The notes: generated by a model from the sequence alone, not told the origin. Counted from the stretch's first letter, positions 1 through 11,369 are shown. The stretch is 64,000 nt of DNA from Cognatishimia activa (GCF_026016445.1 NZ_CP096147.1:3133501-3197500), one strand, 5' to 3'. Numbers and translations are program-made.

Positions 1-1
1 C

Positions 2-655
2 CCCGGGGCGCCACTGGTCGAGACGCCTGTGTCGGGTCGGGTTGAGGAAATCGAAGCACCAGCTGAGTTAGAACAGAACCCGCTGGGTGCCGCGCGTGGT
101 CAGGTGCACGAGAATTACATCATTGCCCAAACGGCAGATGGCATGGTGATCGTTGATCAGCATGCCGCGCATGAGCGTTTGGTTTATGAAAAGCTGAAAC
201 GACAGATGGCTGAAAACGGCGTCGCGGCTCAGGCACTTTTGATCCCGGACATAGTGGAGCTTTCGTCTGGCGATTGTGCGCGTGTGTTGGCCCATTCCGA
301 AGAGCTGTCAAAGATGGGTCTCACAATCGAACCCTTTGGAGGGGATGCGATTGCGGTACGAGAAACCCCAGCGATTTTGGGCGAGGTTAATGCCCGCTCG
401 ATGATATTGGATATTCTGGACGAGCTCGACGATCAGGGGGAAAGCATGTTGGTGCAGACCAAGATCGAGGCGATCCTAAGTCGTGTGGCCTGCCATGGAT
501 CGATCCGATCTGGTCGTCGGATGCGCGCTGAGGAAATGAATGCGCTGCTGCGCGAGATGGAAGCCACCCCGCATTCAGGGCAATGTAATCATGGTCGCCC
601 AACCTATGTAGAACTCAAACTGGCCGATATTGAGCGGCTGTTCGGACGGACGTGA
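2..655 (+). CDS. mutL: DNA mismatch repair protein MutL, C-terminal part (5' end outside window)
   Basis: Only the C-terminal dimerisation/endonuclease domain is present; the frame is open to the left edge, so the ATPase half lies upstream. MutL couples MutS mismatch recognition to strand incision. The piece contains '[12 protein letters not shown]', which fits the DQHA(X)2E(X)4E metal-binding endonuclease motif found in MutL of organisms without MutH. Two further conserved C-terminal segments, 'ACHGSIRSG' and 'CNHGRPTY', are intact. This suggests (inference) a nicking MutL. The stop codon overlaps the start of rmuC by one base, so the two are probably co-transcribed. Family call is very secure. 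Confidence 0.95.
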   Translation, partial: PGAPLVETPVSGRVEEIEAPAELEQNPLGAARGQVHENYIIAQTADGMVIVDQHAAHERLVYEKLKRQMAENGVAAQALLIPDIVELSSGDCARVLAHSEELSKMGLTIEPFGGDAIAVRETPAILGEVNARSMILDILDELDDQGESMLVQTKIEAILSRVACHGSIRSGRRMRAEEMNALLREMEATPHSGQCNHGRPTYVELKLADIERLFGRT

Positions 656-1953
656 TGGATTTTTCTGATCCTCAAATTCAGCTGTATCTTTTGATTGCTG
701 GCGGGGTCTTGGCGACCCTGATTCTAATGATGCTGCGCGCCGTTCTACGACAGTCCTTCGGCGCATCCCAACAGATGGTTGCGCTTGCACAGCGCGTAGA
801 TCAATTGTCCTCAGGTCAGGACCAATTGGGCGGAAGCCTGACAACAGTGGTGCAGAACCAAGCTAACGGTCAAACTCAGATCACCAATCTGATGGAGCAG
901 CGCTTGGGTGAAGTGCAGCTGAATCTGCATGAGAACCTATCCAAAGTGCAGCGCAGGACCGGGGAAAACCTTGCAACGATGCAGCAGCAGATGGCGGATA
1001 ATCTGGCTACCCAGCAGCTGAAGATGCAAGAGAACATGGCGAATATGCAGATGCGGACGAACCAGTCGCTCGCTGAATTGCAAGAGAAGATGAACCAGAG
1101 CCTAATGGGCAACGCCAAGCAGACGGCGACATCATTGACGCAGCTGCAAGAGCGTCTGGCAACCATCGACAAGGCTCAGGAGAATATCACCAAACTTTCC
1201 GGTGATGTGCTGAGTCTTCAAGATATTCTCAGCAACAAACAAACCCGTGGCGCCTTTGGTGAAATTCAGCTCAACGACATTGTGGGCAAGGCCTTGCCGC
1301 GAGACAGCTATGCATTGCAGCATACATTGCCAAACGGCAAACGCGCGGATTGTCTGATCCATCTGCCTAACCCTCCAGGGCCAATTGTCATCGATAGTAA
1401 GTTCCCACTGGAGGCTTATGAAGCAATGTTGGCTTCCGAGACCGAGGCAGAGTTGAAGGCCGGTATACAGGCCTTCAAAACCTCCGTGCGCAAACACATC
1501 AACGACATCTCTGACAAGTATATCATTGAAGGCGAGACTGCCGACGGCGCCCTGATGTTTCTGCCTTCTGAAGCAATTTATGCCGAACTGCATTCAAAGT
1601 TCTCAGACCTCGTGCAGGAAGGTTTCACAAAGCGGGTGTGGATTGTGTCTCCAACCACTTGCATGGCTACGCTGAATACTATGCGGGCCATTCTTAAAGA
1701 CGCACGGATGCGCGAACAGGCTGGAGAGATTCGCAAAGCGCTGCGCAATTTGCACCGCGATGTGGAAATTGTTGGGGAGCGTGCTGGAAAGCTTGAAACC
1801 CATCTCCGACAGGCAAATGAAGATGTCAGCGGCATTCTGACTGCAGCGTCCAGAGCGGGTAAGCGTGCGCATAAGTTGGATAATTTTGACTTTGAAGAAT
1901 TGGCACCAGAGCAACCAAATGTGGTTCCTTTAACCAAGCAACCGGGCGAATAA
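655..1953 (+). CDS. rmuC: RmuC-family DNA recombination protein
   Basis: About 432 residues. The N-terminus carries one hydrophobic membrane segment (roughly residues 8-28), followed by a long Gln/Met-rich coiled coil (about 40-190) in which short blocks such as 'MQQQMADNLATQQLKMQENM' recur. The C-terminal half is the RmuC nuclease-like domain (about 195-400) with 'GAFGEIQL', 'DCLIHLP' and 'IVIDSKFPLEAYE'. RmuC proteins limit recombination at inverted repeats; the biochemical activity is not well defined. A GTG three bases earlier is an alternative start; the ATG overlapping the mutL stop is preferred because TGATG junctions usually mark translational coupling. Confidence 0.93.
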   Translation: MDFSDPQIQLYLLIAGGVLATLILMMLRAVLRQSFGASQQMVALAQRVDQLSSGQDQLGGSLTTVVQNQANGQTQITNLMEQRLGEVQLNLHENLSKVQRRTGENLATMQQQMADNLATQQLKMQENMANMQMRTNQSLAELQEKMNQSLMGNAKQTATSLTQLQERLATIDKAQENITKLSGDVLSLQDILSNKQTRGAFGEIQLNDIVGKALPRDSYALQHTLPNGKRADCLIHLPNPPGPIVIDSKFPLEAYEAMLASETEAELKAGIQAFKTSVRKHINDISDKYIIEGETADGALMFLPSEAIYAELHSKFSDLVQEGFTKRVWIVSPTTCMATLNTMRAILKDARMREQAGEIRKALRNLHRDVEIVGERAGKLETHLRQANEDVSGILTAASRAGKRAHKLDNFDFEELAPEQPNVVPLTKQPGE

Positions 1954-2035
1954 CACCGCTCGCGGTGAGTTGAGCGAGATCAAAGCAGCAATATGCTAGA
2001 GTAGGGCAGGGTGGCACTGTGAAAGGAGCCGCGAC

Positions 2036-2362
2036 ATGCTTGAAATAACACCATGGAAAGTAGCCCAGGTTGTCCTGATGGGACGAGAATTGGACCGCGC
2101 TGAAGGTGAATTGCGTGGGTTTTTCGAACGTCTGACCGATGACGAAATGATCGATCTTGTTGCGATCATGTGGATTGGTCGTGAGAGTTTCGAGCCCGGT
2201 GATTTAGTGGAAGCCTTGCGTACAGCGCGGGATGAACGAACAACACCATCTGCAGACTATCTGCTCGGAACTCCGCATCTGTCTGACCATCTTGAAAATG
2301 GAATGGATTCACTGGGAATATCCCTAGTCGACGCTGAAGACAGCTTGATGTCCGGTCGATAG
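2036..2362 (+). CDS. DUF3775 domain-containing protein
   Basis: A 108-residue acidic protein, all of which matches the small DUF3775 family as I know it ('RELDRAEGELRGFFERLTDDEMIDLVAIMWIGRE' region, broken here: the conserved centre is 'LVAIMWIGR'). No catalytic residues, signal peptide or membrane segment are visible. A GAAAGGAG ribosome-binding site ends nine bases before the ATG. Function unknown; it stands alone between rmuC and gabD, and the 82-base gap upstream includes a short CACCG-CTCG-CGGTG hairpin. Confidence 0.8.
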   Translation: MLEITPWKVAQVVLMGRELDRAEGELRGFFERLTDDEMIDLVAIMWIGRESFEPGDLVEALRTARDERTTPSADYLLGTPHLSDHLENGMDSLGISLVDAEDSLMSGR

Positions 2363-2475
2363 GGGTGAAATTGGGATTATTCTTATCGATTTCCCAGTAA
2401 TGTGACGATTGTACATTTGAATATCCGCGCCCGATGCGAGAAGCTGCATCGAAGAATTCTGCATGCGAGGATATG

Positions 2476-3939
2476 ATGCTGAACCTGAAAGATGCTTCTC
2501 TATTTCGTCAGGGCGTTCCGGTTGGAACCCGTTGGGTGGACGCTGATCCTGAAACGGGCACTGCGATTTACAATCCTTCTACAGGCGCGCTGATCGGCCA
2601 TGTGCCCAATCTCGGCGTGGCTGAAACCGAAGAAGCCATCGCCGTGGCAGAAGATTCCCGACACGCGTGGGCGGCGCAGACCGCAAAACAACGCAGCGCT
2701 GTGATACGTCGTTGGTTCGAACTTCTTCAGGAAAATGCAGATGATCTCGCGACTATTCTGACAGCTGAGCAGGGTAAACCTTTCAACGAAGCAAAGGGCG
2801 AAATCGCCTATGGTGCGGGGTTCCTTGAGTGGTTCGCTGAAGAGGCGCGTCGGGCTTATGGGGAAACCATTCCTGCTCCAATCGCAGATCGTCGATTGGT
2901 TGTCATCAAGCAACCCATCGGTGTTGTCGCAGCGATCACCCCTTGGAATTTCCCGAATGCGATGATCACCCGCAAGGCGGGCCCTGCGTTGGCGGCGGGT
3001 TGTTCTATGGTTTTGAAACCAGCTCCACAGACACCTTTCTCTGCCATCGCCTTGGCAATTCTAGCGGAACGCGCTGGTTTGCCTGCAGGTTTGTTCTCTC
3101 TAATAACGGGTGATGCTGCAGCCATCGGTGGTGTGATGACGGCAAGCCCCATCGTTAAAAAGCTGACTTTCACAGGCTCCACAGGGGTCGGTTCCCTGCT
3201 TTATAGCCAGTGTGCGCCGACTGTGAAAAAGCTTGGACTAGAGCTCGGTGGGAATGCTCCGTTTATCGTTTTTGATGATGCAGATCTCGATTCTGCAGCG
3301 GAAGGTGCGCTTTGGTCTAAGTTCCGTAACAATGGCCAAACATGTGTTTGTGCGAACCGGATTTATGTTCAAGCCGGTGTCTACGATGCCTTTGCTGAGA
3401 AATTCGCGAAGAAAGTCGCGGGTCTAAAGATTGCAGATGGTTTTGAAGAGGGCGCGCAGATTGGCCCATTGATCGATGAGAACGCCGTCGCAAAAGTCGA
3501 GCGCCACATTAGCGATGCTGTCGCTAAGGGGGCGTCCGTTGCGGCCGGTGGTCAACGCCACGAACTCGGTGGACTGTTTTTTGAGCCAACCATCCTACGT
3601 GATGCGACTGATGACATGGTCTTTGCCTCTGAAGAGATCTTTGGTCCTGTCGCCCCTCTATTCAAGTTCGAGACCGAAGAAGAGGTTGTCGCGGCGGCGA
3701 ATGATACCGAATACGGGTTGGCAGCCTATTTCTATTCTCGAGATATGGCGCGCAGCTGGCGTGTCAGCGAAGCACTTGATTACGGTATGGTTGGTGTGAA
3801 TGCAGGGGTTATTGCGACCCATGAGGCGCCATTCGGTGGCGTGAAAATGTCAGGCCTTGGCCGTGAGGGCGCGCGCCAAGGTCTCGATGAATTCATGGAA
3901 GAAAAATACATCTGCATGGCTGATGTAAAACCGGCCTAA
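2476..3939 (+). CDS. gabD: NAD(P)-dependent succinate-semialdehyde dehydrogenase
   Basis: A full-length aldehyde dehydrogenase of about 487 residues, matching GabD length. It oxidises succinate semialdehyde to succinate in the GABA shunt. Visible signatures are 'TPWNFPNAMITRKAGPALAA' (cofactor and substrate core), 'FTGSTGVG' (Rossmann turn), 'LELGGNAPFIVF' (general-base Glu), 'NNGQTCVCANR' (catalytic Cys) and 'EEIFGPV'. Start: the ATG at 2476 sits five bases after a GAGG box, while the ATG at 2473 and upstream starts are too close or lack one. No GABA transaminase lies nearby, and a terminator follows directly, so it appears monocistronic. Related semialdehydes cannot be excluded as substrates. 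Confidence 0.92.
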   Translation: MLNLKDASLFRQGVPVGTRWVDADPETGTAIYNPSTGALIGHVPNLGVAETEEAIAVAEDSRHAWAAQTAKQRSAVIRRWFELLQENADDLATILTAEQGKPFNEAKGEIAYGAGFLEWFAEEARRAYGETIPAPIADRRLVVIKQPIGVVAAITPWNFPNAMITRKAGPALAAGCSMVLKPAPQTPFSAIALAILAERAGLPAGLFSLITGDAAAIGGVMTASPIVKKLTFTGSTGVGSLLYSQCAPTVKKLGLELGGNAPFIVFDDADLDSAAEGALWSKFRNNGQTCVCANRIYVQAGVYDAFAEKFAKKVAGLKIADGFEEGAQIGPLIDENAVAKVERHISDAVAKGASVAAGGQRHELGGLFFEPTILRDATDDMVFASEEIFGPVAPLFKFETEEEVVAAANDTEYGLAAYFYSRDMARSWRVSEALDYGMVGVNAGVIATHEAPFGGVKMSGLGREGARQGLDEFMEEKYICMADVKPA

Positions 3940-3958
3940 CCCAATATAAACCTTATAT

Positions 3959-3985
3959 AAAGCCCGCCAATTTGGTGGGCTTTTT
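3959..3985 (+). terminator. Rho-independent terminator after gabD
   Basis: Stem AGCCCGCCA / TGGTGGGCT (one G-T pair) with a three-base loop, followed by five T residues, 20 bases after the gabD stop codon. Confidence 0.88.
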
Positions 3986-4064
3986 CCATTCAGATGAGTT
4001 CACATCCTACGCCCCAAAGCAGAAACTGGATTGACAGGTTTCCGGTTGGGTTGTTAGCACGACG

Positions 4065-4247
4065 GTAGATGGTTTTCGGGATCTATGATTCCGATAAAAG
4101 GGAATACGGTGCGGCTTTCTTGCAAAGCCAATTCCGTGACTGCCCCCGCAACTGTAAGCGGCGAGCCAAACCGAATTATCCACTGGGCATACTGCCTGGG
4201 AAGGATCGGAGCGGCAAAGACCCGTAAGTCAGGAGACCTGCCATCAT
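4065..4247 (+). promoter_or_regulatory. Adenosylcobalamin riboswitch
   Basis: The leader contains the hallmark B12-box 'GCCCCCGCAACTGTAAGCGG' near 4142-4161, preceded by the 'GGGAATACGGTG' segment near 4099-4110, and followed by 'CCACTGGGCATACTGCCTGGGAAGG' elements (conserved parts near 4181-4205) and 'AGTCAGGAGACCTGCC' near 4228-4243. All conserved blocks occur in the right order and spacing. The aptamer ends about 115 bases before the DUF1636 start. Beyond it a GC-rich hairpin (about 4259-4281) and a short T stretch near 4295-4299 could be the expression platform. By known mechanism, cobalamin binding should lower expression of the downstream import operon. Confidence 0.95.
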
Positions 4248-4361
4248 CCTAGTAACCAACCCGGGCGGGGTTCCCCGGAGGGAGACCGATGATGATTTTT
4301 CAGGCCCGTGCCTTTGACATAACTGGTTCCTTCTTCTCCCCGTGTTCGTGCGGAGGACAAT

Positions 4362-4769
4362 ATGAGCCAATTATCCACTCACCAGATCACTGTTTGCGCG
4401 TCGTGTCGCCATAAGGGCGATAGCTGTCGTCCAGGTTATGAATTGATCGAGCGTCTGCGTGCAGCAATTGCCGCCGCTGGGGATGCCATTCCAGAAGAGT
4501 TCGAGATTTCAGGAACAGCTTGCATGGCAGGCTGCGATAGACCCTGTACCGTTGCTTACTTCGGTTCGCGCAAGGCAACCTATTTGTTTGGGGATATCGA
4601 TCCTGATGAAGACATTTCTGATCTGGTAGAATTTGCACGCCAATACGCATTTCTTAACGATGGCTGGTGCTCGTCTGTAGATCGCCCTGGCAAGCTTAGA
4701 AAGAACACCTTGGCACGCGTTCCAGCAAGCATGATTGCTATCGAGCCGGTCGCAGAGGCGGTGCAATGA
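4362..4769 (+). CDS. DUF1636 cysteine-rich protein, cobalamin-regulated
   Basis: A 135-residue protein of the DUF1636 family, which has a thioredoxin-like ferredoxin fold. Cysteines cluster in 'CASCRHKGDSC' (residues about 12-22) and 'CMAGCDRPCTVAYFG' (about 52-66), consistent with a 2Fe-2S or metal site. It is first in the operon behind the cobalamin riboswitch, with a GGAGG box before the ATG, and its stop overlaps the ABC ATPase start by four bases (ATGA). DUF1636 genes commonly sit beside cobalamin or cobalt genes; the molecular role is unknown. A redox or metal-handling step in corrinoid use is an inference from context. Confidence 0.88.
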   Translation: MSQLSTHQITVCASCRHKGDSCRPGYELIERLRAAIAAAGDAIPEEFEISGTACMAGCDRPCTVAYFGSRKATYLFGDIDPDEDISDLVEFARQYAFLNDGWCSSVDRPGKLRKNTLARVPASMIAIEPVAEAVQ

Positions 4770-5560
4770 GCTACCAACCTGCTTCCGCAGATGTTCGTGC
4801 AATGAATATTTCCTGGGGGCCTTCCAAAGATGAGTCTCTCATTCTTAAGCCGATCAGCTTTCATCTAACCGCTGGACGTGTGCTTGGGATCGTGGGGCCA
4901 AACGGAGCAGGCAAGTCGACACTTTTACGATTGCTCTATCGTTTCAATTTGCCTGCAACCGGCAACGTGGAAGTGGATGGGCAGGATATTTGGAACCTAA
5001 GCCCGCGGGCCACCGCACGCATGATTGCAGCGGTTTTGCAGGAACAACCGTCCGATTTTGCACTGACCGTTCGCGATGTTGTCTCACTTGGGCGATTGCC
5101 ACATCGTTTAGGACTTTCGGTGCATGGTGAAGACGATGGTGTGATCGTGGATCAGGTGCTTGCTCGAATGCACCTGACAGCGTTGCAGGACCGTGATTTC
5201 GGCACGCTTTCTGGTGGCGAGCGCCAACGTTGCATGGTTGCGCGCGCGTTAGCTCAGCAACCGCGTGTTTTGGTGCTCGACGAGCCGACCAACCACCTCG
5301 ACATCCGTCATCAATTGGAAATCCTGCGCCTGATTTCTGACCTGGACTTAACCATCATCGTCACGCTGCATGACCTGAACATGGCCATGCAGGTCTGCGA
5401 TGATGTCCTTGTTTTGAAGGACGGCAACAGCATGGGCTTTGGCCCGCCTGCCCGTGTTCTTACTGAACAATTGGTCTCTGAGACTTTTGAGGTCACAACC
5501 CGGTTGGAGCAGCTGAGCCTCAGTCAAACTGACCATTTTTCATATCAACTTAATCATTGA
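4766..5560 (+). CDS. ABC transporter ATP-binding protein, FecE/BtuD type (corrinoid uptake)
   Basis: A 264-residue ATPase of the iron-siderophore/vitamin-B12 importer class. Walker A is 'GPNGAGKST' (about residues 44-52), the Q-loop lies in 'AVLQEQPSDF', the signature is 'LSGGERQRCMVARAL', Walker B is 'VLVLDEPTNHLD' and the switch His is in 'VTLHDLN'. It overlaps the preceding and following reading frames, so it belongs to the riboswitch-controlled operon. The B12 assignment comes from the riboswitch; sequence alone cannot separate it from siderophore ATPases, so no symbol is given. Confidence 0.9.
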   Translation: MSYQPASADVRAMNISWGPSKDESLILKPISFHLTAGRVLGIVGPNGAGKSTLLRLLYRFNLPATGNVEVDGQDIWNLSPRATARMIAAVLQEQPSDFALTVRDVVSLGRLPHRLGLSVHGEDDGVIVDQVLARMHLTALQDRDFGTLSGGERQRCMVARALAQQPRVLVLDEPTNHLDIRHQLEILRLISDLDLTIIVTLHDLNMAMQVCDDVLVLKDGNSMGFGPPARVLTEQLVSETFEVTTRLEQLSLSQTDHFSYQLNH

Positions 5561-5571
5561 AAGGACCAGAG

Positions 5572-6504
5572 ATGAAATCTCTTACACTTGCCTTTGGCTT
5601 TATTGGCCTGGCTTCCACAGCTGTTGCGGACGTGACCGTTCAAAGCTGTAACCGCGATGTGACCTTTGATAAGGTTCCAACCGCCGCGATCTCAAATGAC
5701 GTGAACCTGACCGAGATGATGTTGGTCCTAGGCTTGGCTGATAAAATGGTCGGCTATACAGGCATTTCTGGCTGGAAAACTCTGAATGAGGAAATGCGTT
5801 CTGGTGTTGAAGAACTGCCTGAACTCTCTGCCAAATACCCAACCAAAGAAGTGCTGATCGGTGCGGATGCTGACTTTTTCTTTGCGGGGTGGAACTACGG
5901 GATGAAAGTTGGCGGTGAAGTCACGCCAGAGACGCTCGCACCATTTGGCATCGACGTATACGAGCTGACAGAAAGCTGCATCCACATCGGCAGCAAGCCA
6001 AAAGCCAGCTTGGACGACATGTACAATGACATTCTGAACCTTGGCGCGATCTTCCAAGTGGACGAGAAAGCAAAATCTTTGGTTGAAGGCTACAAAGCGG
6101 AACTCGCGGATTTCCAAGAAAACCTTGAAACTGGTGATCCGCTGCGTGTGTTTGTTTACGACAGCGGTGAAGACAAGCCATTCACTGCAGGTCTCTACGC
6201 CATGCCAACTGCTCTGATCGAAGCGGCGGGTGGCACAAATGTGATGGACGACTTCGAAAAAAGCTGGGGCACTGTGAATTGGGAAGCCGTGGTTGAAAAG
6301 AACCCAGAAGTCGTTGTGATTGTAAACTATGGCAAAGTGACTGCTGAACAAAAGCGCGAGTTCATGATGTCTAACCCAGCGTTTGCTGATATCGACGCGG
6401 TGAAAAATGATCGTTTCGTGGCGCTGGAGTATGTTGACGCGACCCCTGGCCCACGCAACATCGAGGCTGTTAAAACTCTTTCTCAAGCTTTCTGGGGTAA
6501 CTGA
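5572..6504 (+). CDS. ABC transporter periplasmic binding protein (corrinoid/metal chelate)
   Basis: About 310 residues with a clear Sec signal peptide (MKSLTLAFGFIGLASTAVA). The rest fits the two-lobed helical-backbone class III binding fold of BtuF/FhuD proteins: early 'ISNDVNLTEMMLVLGLADKM' and a C-lobe with 'NWEAVVEKNPEVVVIV'. Start: the ATG at 5572 follows an AAAGGACC box and leads directly into the signal peptide; an upstream in-frame codon would overlap the ATPase gene. It presumably delivers ligand to the permease encoded next. Ligand inferred as a corrinoid because of the riboswitch. Confidence 0.9.
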   Translation: MKSLTLAFGFIGLASTAVADVTVQSCNRDVTFDKVPTAAISNDVNLTEMMLVLGLADKMVGYTGISGWKTLNEEMRSGVEELPELSAKYPTKEVLIGADADFFFAGWNYGMKVGGEVTPETLAPFGIDVYELTESCIHIGSKPKASLDDMYNDILNLGAIFQVDEKAKSLVEGYKAELADFQENLETGDPLRVFVYDSGEDKPFTAGLYAMPTALIEAAGGTNVMDDFEKSWGTVNWEAVVEKNPEVVVIVNYGKVTAEQKREFMMSNPAFADIDAVKNDRFVALEYVDATPGPRNIEAVKTLSQAFWGN

Positions 6505-6506
6505 AG

Positions 6507-7562
6507 ATGACGACCGAGGCCATCAATGCGCCCTCCGTCGCAAAACGACAGATAAAAACACCCGTTCGGGTGGCGCTTTGGGCAATGGTGTTTTTGGCCT
6601 CGGTGACCTTTGCAATCGGGACCGGTGCTATTTCGATCCCGGTCGAAACTGTCTGGGGCGTCTTACTGAATAAGGTTTTTCCAGACACAGTCGAACAAAC
6701 ATGGTCGCGCGGCCGCGAGGCCATCATTTGGGATATTCGGTTCCCTCGCGTATTGCTTGCGATCATGGTCGGCAGCGGGGTGGCCATTGTGGGCGCTATG
6801 TTGCAGGCGGTCACGCGCAACCCATTGGCAGATCCGCACTTGCTTGGAATTTCTTCAGGTGGAGCTTTTGGTGCAATCCTTGCATTGCTGCACACAGGGC
6901 TTTTTATAGGGCTTCTGACCGTGCCTCTTTTGGCGTTTTGTGGAGCACTTATAGCTACATTGCTGATCTTGGCGGTTACCCGGTTCACACAATCCAGCGG
7001 TGCCGACCGATTGGTCCTGACAGGCGTAGCAATTTCATTCATCGTAATGGCGGCCGCCAATATCCTGATCTTTCTCGGCGACCCTGAAGCTACGCACACA
7101 GTGGTATTCTGGATGCTTGGCGGAGTGGGGCTCGCTCAGTGGGCCCACCTGGTGTACCCGCTTGCGATCCTCGCACCTTGTGCATGCTGGGCTTTCTGGA
7201 AGGCGCCTTTGCTTAACGCCATGACCATCGGTGATGAAACGGCCACAACTCTCGGCATCGCCGTCCCTCGGTTTCGTCTGCAGGCTTTCGTGATTGCCGC
7301 ATTGGTAACCGGAGTGATGGTCGCCTTTTCGGGCATGATCGGGTTTGTTGGGTTGATGGTGCCCCATATAGCGCGTCGTTTTGTAGGCGGGGACTATCGT
7401 CGTGTCATACCTGTGTCCGGCCTTATCGGTGGTCTATTTATGATTTGGGCGGATATTGTTGCGCGTATGGTTGTCGCACCAGAAGATCTACCGATCGGTG
7501 TTGTAACCGGTCTTGTGGGGGGATGTTTCTTCTTGTGGCTAATCCGAGCGAAATCCCAATAA
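6507..7562 (+). CDS. ABC transporter permease, FecCD/BtuC type
   Basis: A 351-residue polytopic membrane protein of the FecCD family. The typical 'LSGVALAxxG' region appears as 'RVLLAIMVGSGVAIVGAMLQ', followed by 'NPLADPHLLGISSGGAFGA'; a late cytoplasmic coupling segment reads 'GMIGFVGLMVPHIARRFVG'. It begins two bases after the binding-protein stop and ends the operon, just before a bidirectional terminator. Together the three transporter genes form a complete importer for a cobalamin-like ligand. Confidence 0.92.
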   Translation: MTTEAINAPSVAKRQIKTPVRVALWAMVFLASVTFAIGTGAISIPVETVWGVLLNKVFPDTVEQTWSRGREAIIWDIRFPRVLLAIMVGSGVAIVGAMLQAVTRNPLADPHLLGISSGGAFGAILALLHTGLFIGLLTVPLLAFCGALIATLLILAVTRFTQSSGADRLVLTGVAISFIVMAAANILIFLGDPEATHTVVFWMLGGVGLAQWAHLVYPLAILAPCACWAFWKAPLLNAMTIGDETATTLGIAVPRFRLQAFVIAALVTGVMVAFSGMIGFVGLMVPHIARRFVGGDYRRVIPVSGLIGGLFMIWADIVARMVVAPEDLPIGVVTGLVGGCFFLWLIRAKSQ

Positions 7563-7582
7563 AACTAGGTACTAAAAACTAA

Positions 7583-7617
7583 AACGCTCGCGACCCAATC
7601 GGGGTGCGAGCGTTTTT
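7583..7617. terminator. Bidirectional terminator between permease and gyrB
   Basis: Stem AACGCTCGC / GCGAGCGTT extended by GACCC / GGGGT, with T-runs on both strands (TTTTT on plus; TTTTAGTTTTT on minus). It separates two convergent genes. Confidence 0.88.
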
Positions 7618-7634
7618 GTGCGATGTCATAGAGA

Positions 7635-10073
<2,439 letters not shown>

Positions 10074-10210
10074 TCAGGAATATATACCTTTTGCGACAGG
10101 GAATGTCACGCAAATGAGGTGAAAAACTGGGCGGAGACTTGCGCTTGAAATTGGAGTCACAGTGGGTGTCGCTGATGTTTGAATTTTGAGTATTTTCACA
10201 AAGAAGAAGA

Positions 10211-11311
10211 TTACGAGGTAGCGCTATGAGAAATGCCGTTTTCTTCGGTGATTGTGAGGTATTGTCCGCGGTCGCCAAGCGCCTCAAAAAGGTTGTCTTC
10301 GGTACCGGTCATCCAGGCCTGAGCGCCTAAGGCACAAATCTCATCATAGAGCGCGGCCCGGCGGTTGGCATCGAGATGCGCTGCGACCTCATCTAAGAGC
10401 AAGATTGGCGGCGTTCCGATTTGTTCGGCAAGCGCACGAGCATTTGCAAGGATCAAGGAGATCAGCAGCGCTTTTTGCTCCCCGGTAGAGCAATCAGCCG
10501 CCGGAACGCCCTTGGCAATGTAGGCCCCATAGAGGTCGCTGCGATGCGGGCCAACTAGGGTGCGCCCGGCAATGATGTCACGTGAACGACTTTCAGCGAA
10601 GGCATCTTTGAAATCGTCCTCAGAGGAGGGAATGGCGCCCTCTGTTTGCTGGATTTCAAGCTCAGCAATTGGGAAGGCTGTCTGGGTCTGCTCTTGAGCT
10701 GCGGTGAGAGCTTTCACAGTGGCTGAGCGATTGGCGTGAATGCGCGCAGCGGCTTTGGCCATTTGGTCCTCTAGTGCGCGATACCAGTGTGCGTCGCGGA
10801 CTTGCTCTTTCAGCAGTCGGTTGCGCTCTCGCATGGTCTTTTCATAGGTCAGCGAGGCCTCGGCGTGATCGGGAAAGAAGGAAAGTGATGTCCGATCAAG
10901 GAAGCGCCGCCGACCTTCCGCGCCTTCAATCCACAGCCGATCCATTGCAGGGATCAGCCAAATCACCCGGCAGAGCTCCCCCAAACGAGTCTGCGGCGCT
11001 GCCTTGTCGTTGATCTTGACCTGGCGAGCCGCGCCTTCGTCGGACCAGGTTTCGATCTCCTGTGTGCCAATAGTGGCTTCCAGGATGCCTTTGAGTTTCC
11101 AACCCAAAGCCTCTGGGCGCCGTGTCATGTCCTGAGCACTGGCGCGCCGGATGCCGCGCCCTGGCGAAAACAGCGAAACGGCCTCCAGGATGTTGGTTTT
11201 GCCCGCACCGTTTGGGCCATAAATTGCGATAGGTCGAATATCGCATTCTATTTCGCTGTGTTTATGACTGCGAAAATGACTGAGCGTGAGCTTGGTGAGC
11301 GCAAGAGTCAT
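10211..11311 (-). CDS. recF: DNA replication/repair protein RecF
   Basis: A 366-residue SMC-like ATPase. Walker A is 'IYGPNGAGKTNILEAVSLF' near residue 30, the signature region is 'CSTGEQKALLISLILANA', and Walker B is 'PILLLDEVAAHLD'. RecF loads RecA at single-strand gaps with RecO and RecR. It is 58 bases downstream of dnaN. A hairpin covers the ribosome-binding site immediately before the ATG, which may limit translation. Confidence 0.97.
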   Translation of the reverse strand: MTLALTKLTLSHFRSHKHSEIECDIRPIAIYGPNGAGKTNILEAVSLFSPGRGIRRASAQDMTRRPEALGWKLKGILEATIGTQEIETWSDEGAARQVKINDKAAPQTRLGELCRVIWLIPAMDRLWIEGAEGRRRFLDRTSLSFFPDHAEASLTYEKTMRERNRLLKEQVRDAHWYRALEDQMAKAAARIHANRSATVKALTAAQEQTQTAFPIAELEIQQTEGAIPSSEDDFKDAFAESRSRDIIAGRTLVGPHRSDLYGAYIAKGVPAADCSTGEQKALLISLILANARALAEQIGTPPILLLDEVAAHLDANRRAALYDEICALGAQAWMTGTEDNLFEALGDRGQYLTITEENGISHSATS

Positions 11312-11340
11312 AAGGCCCCCGGCAATGCTGCGGAGGCCTT
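11312..11340 (-). promoter_or_regulatory. Stem-loop covering the recF ribosome-binding site
   Basis: Read on the minus strand, AAGGCC-T-CCG and CGG-G-GGCCTT form a stem with a nine-base loop; the 3' arm contains the GGGGG box and ends directly at the recF ATG. There is no T-run, so it is not a simple terminator. Sequestration of the recF start is an inference from position. Confidence 0.6.
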
Positions 11341-11369
11341 ATCAGTATGAGGTATAATGGCGGCGCTAC

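Noticed and set aside
4174..4380. TTATCCAC sequences resembling DnaA boxes
   Set aside because: One is within the riboswitch (near 4176) and one at the DUF1636 start (near 4370), both explained by those features and not clustered.
5728..6486. A 252-residue open frame opposite the corrinoid-binding protein gene
   Set aside because: Shadow frame rich in His and Phe; no family similarity.
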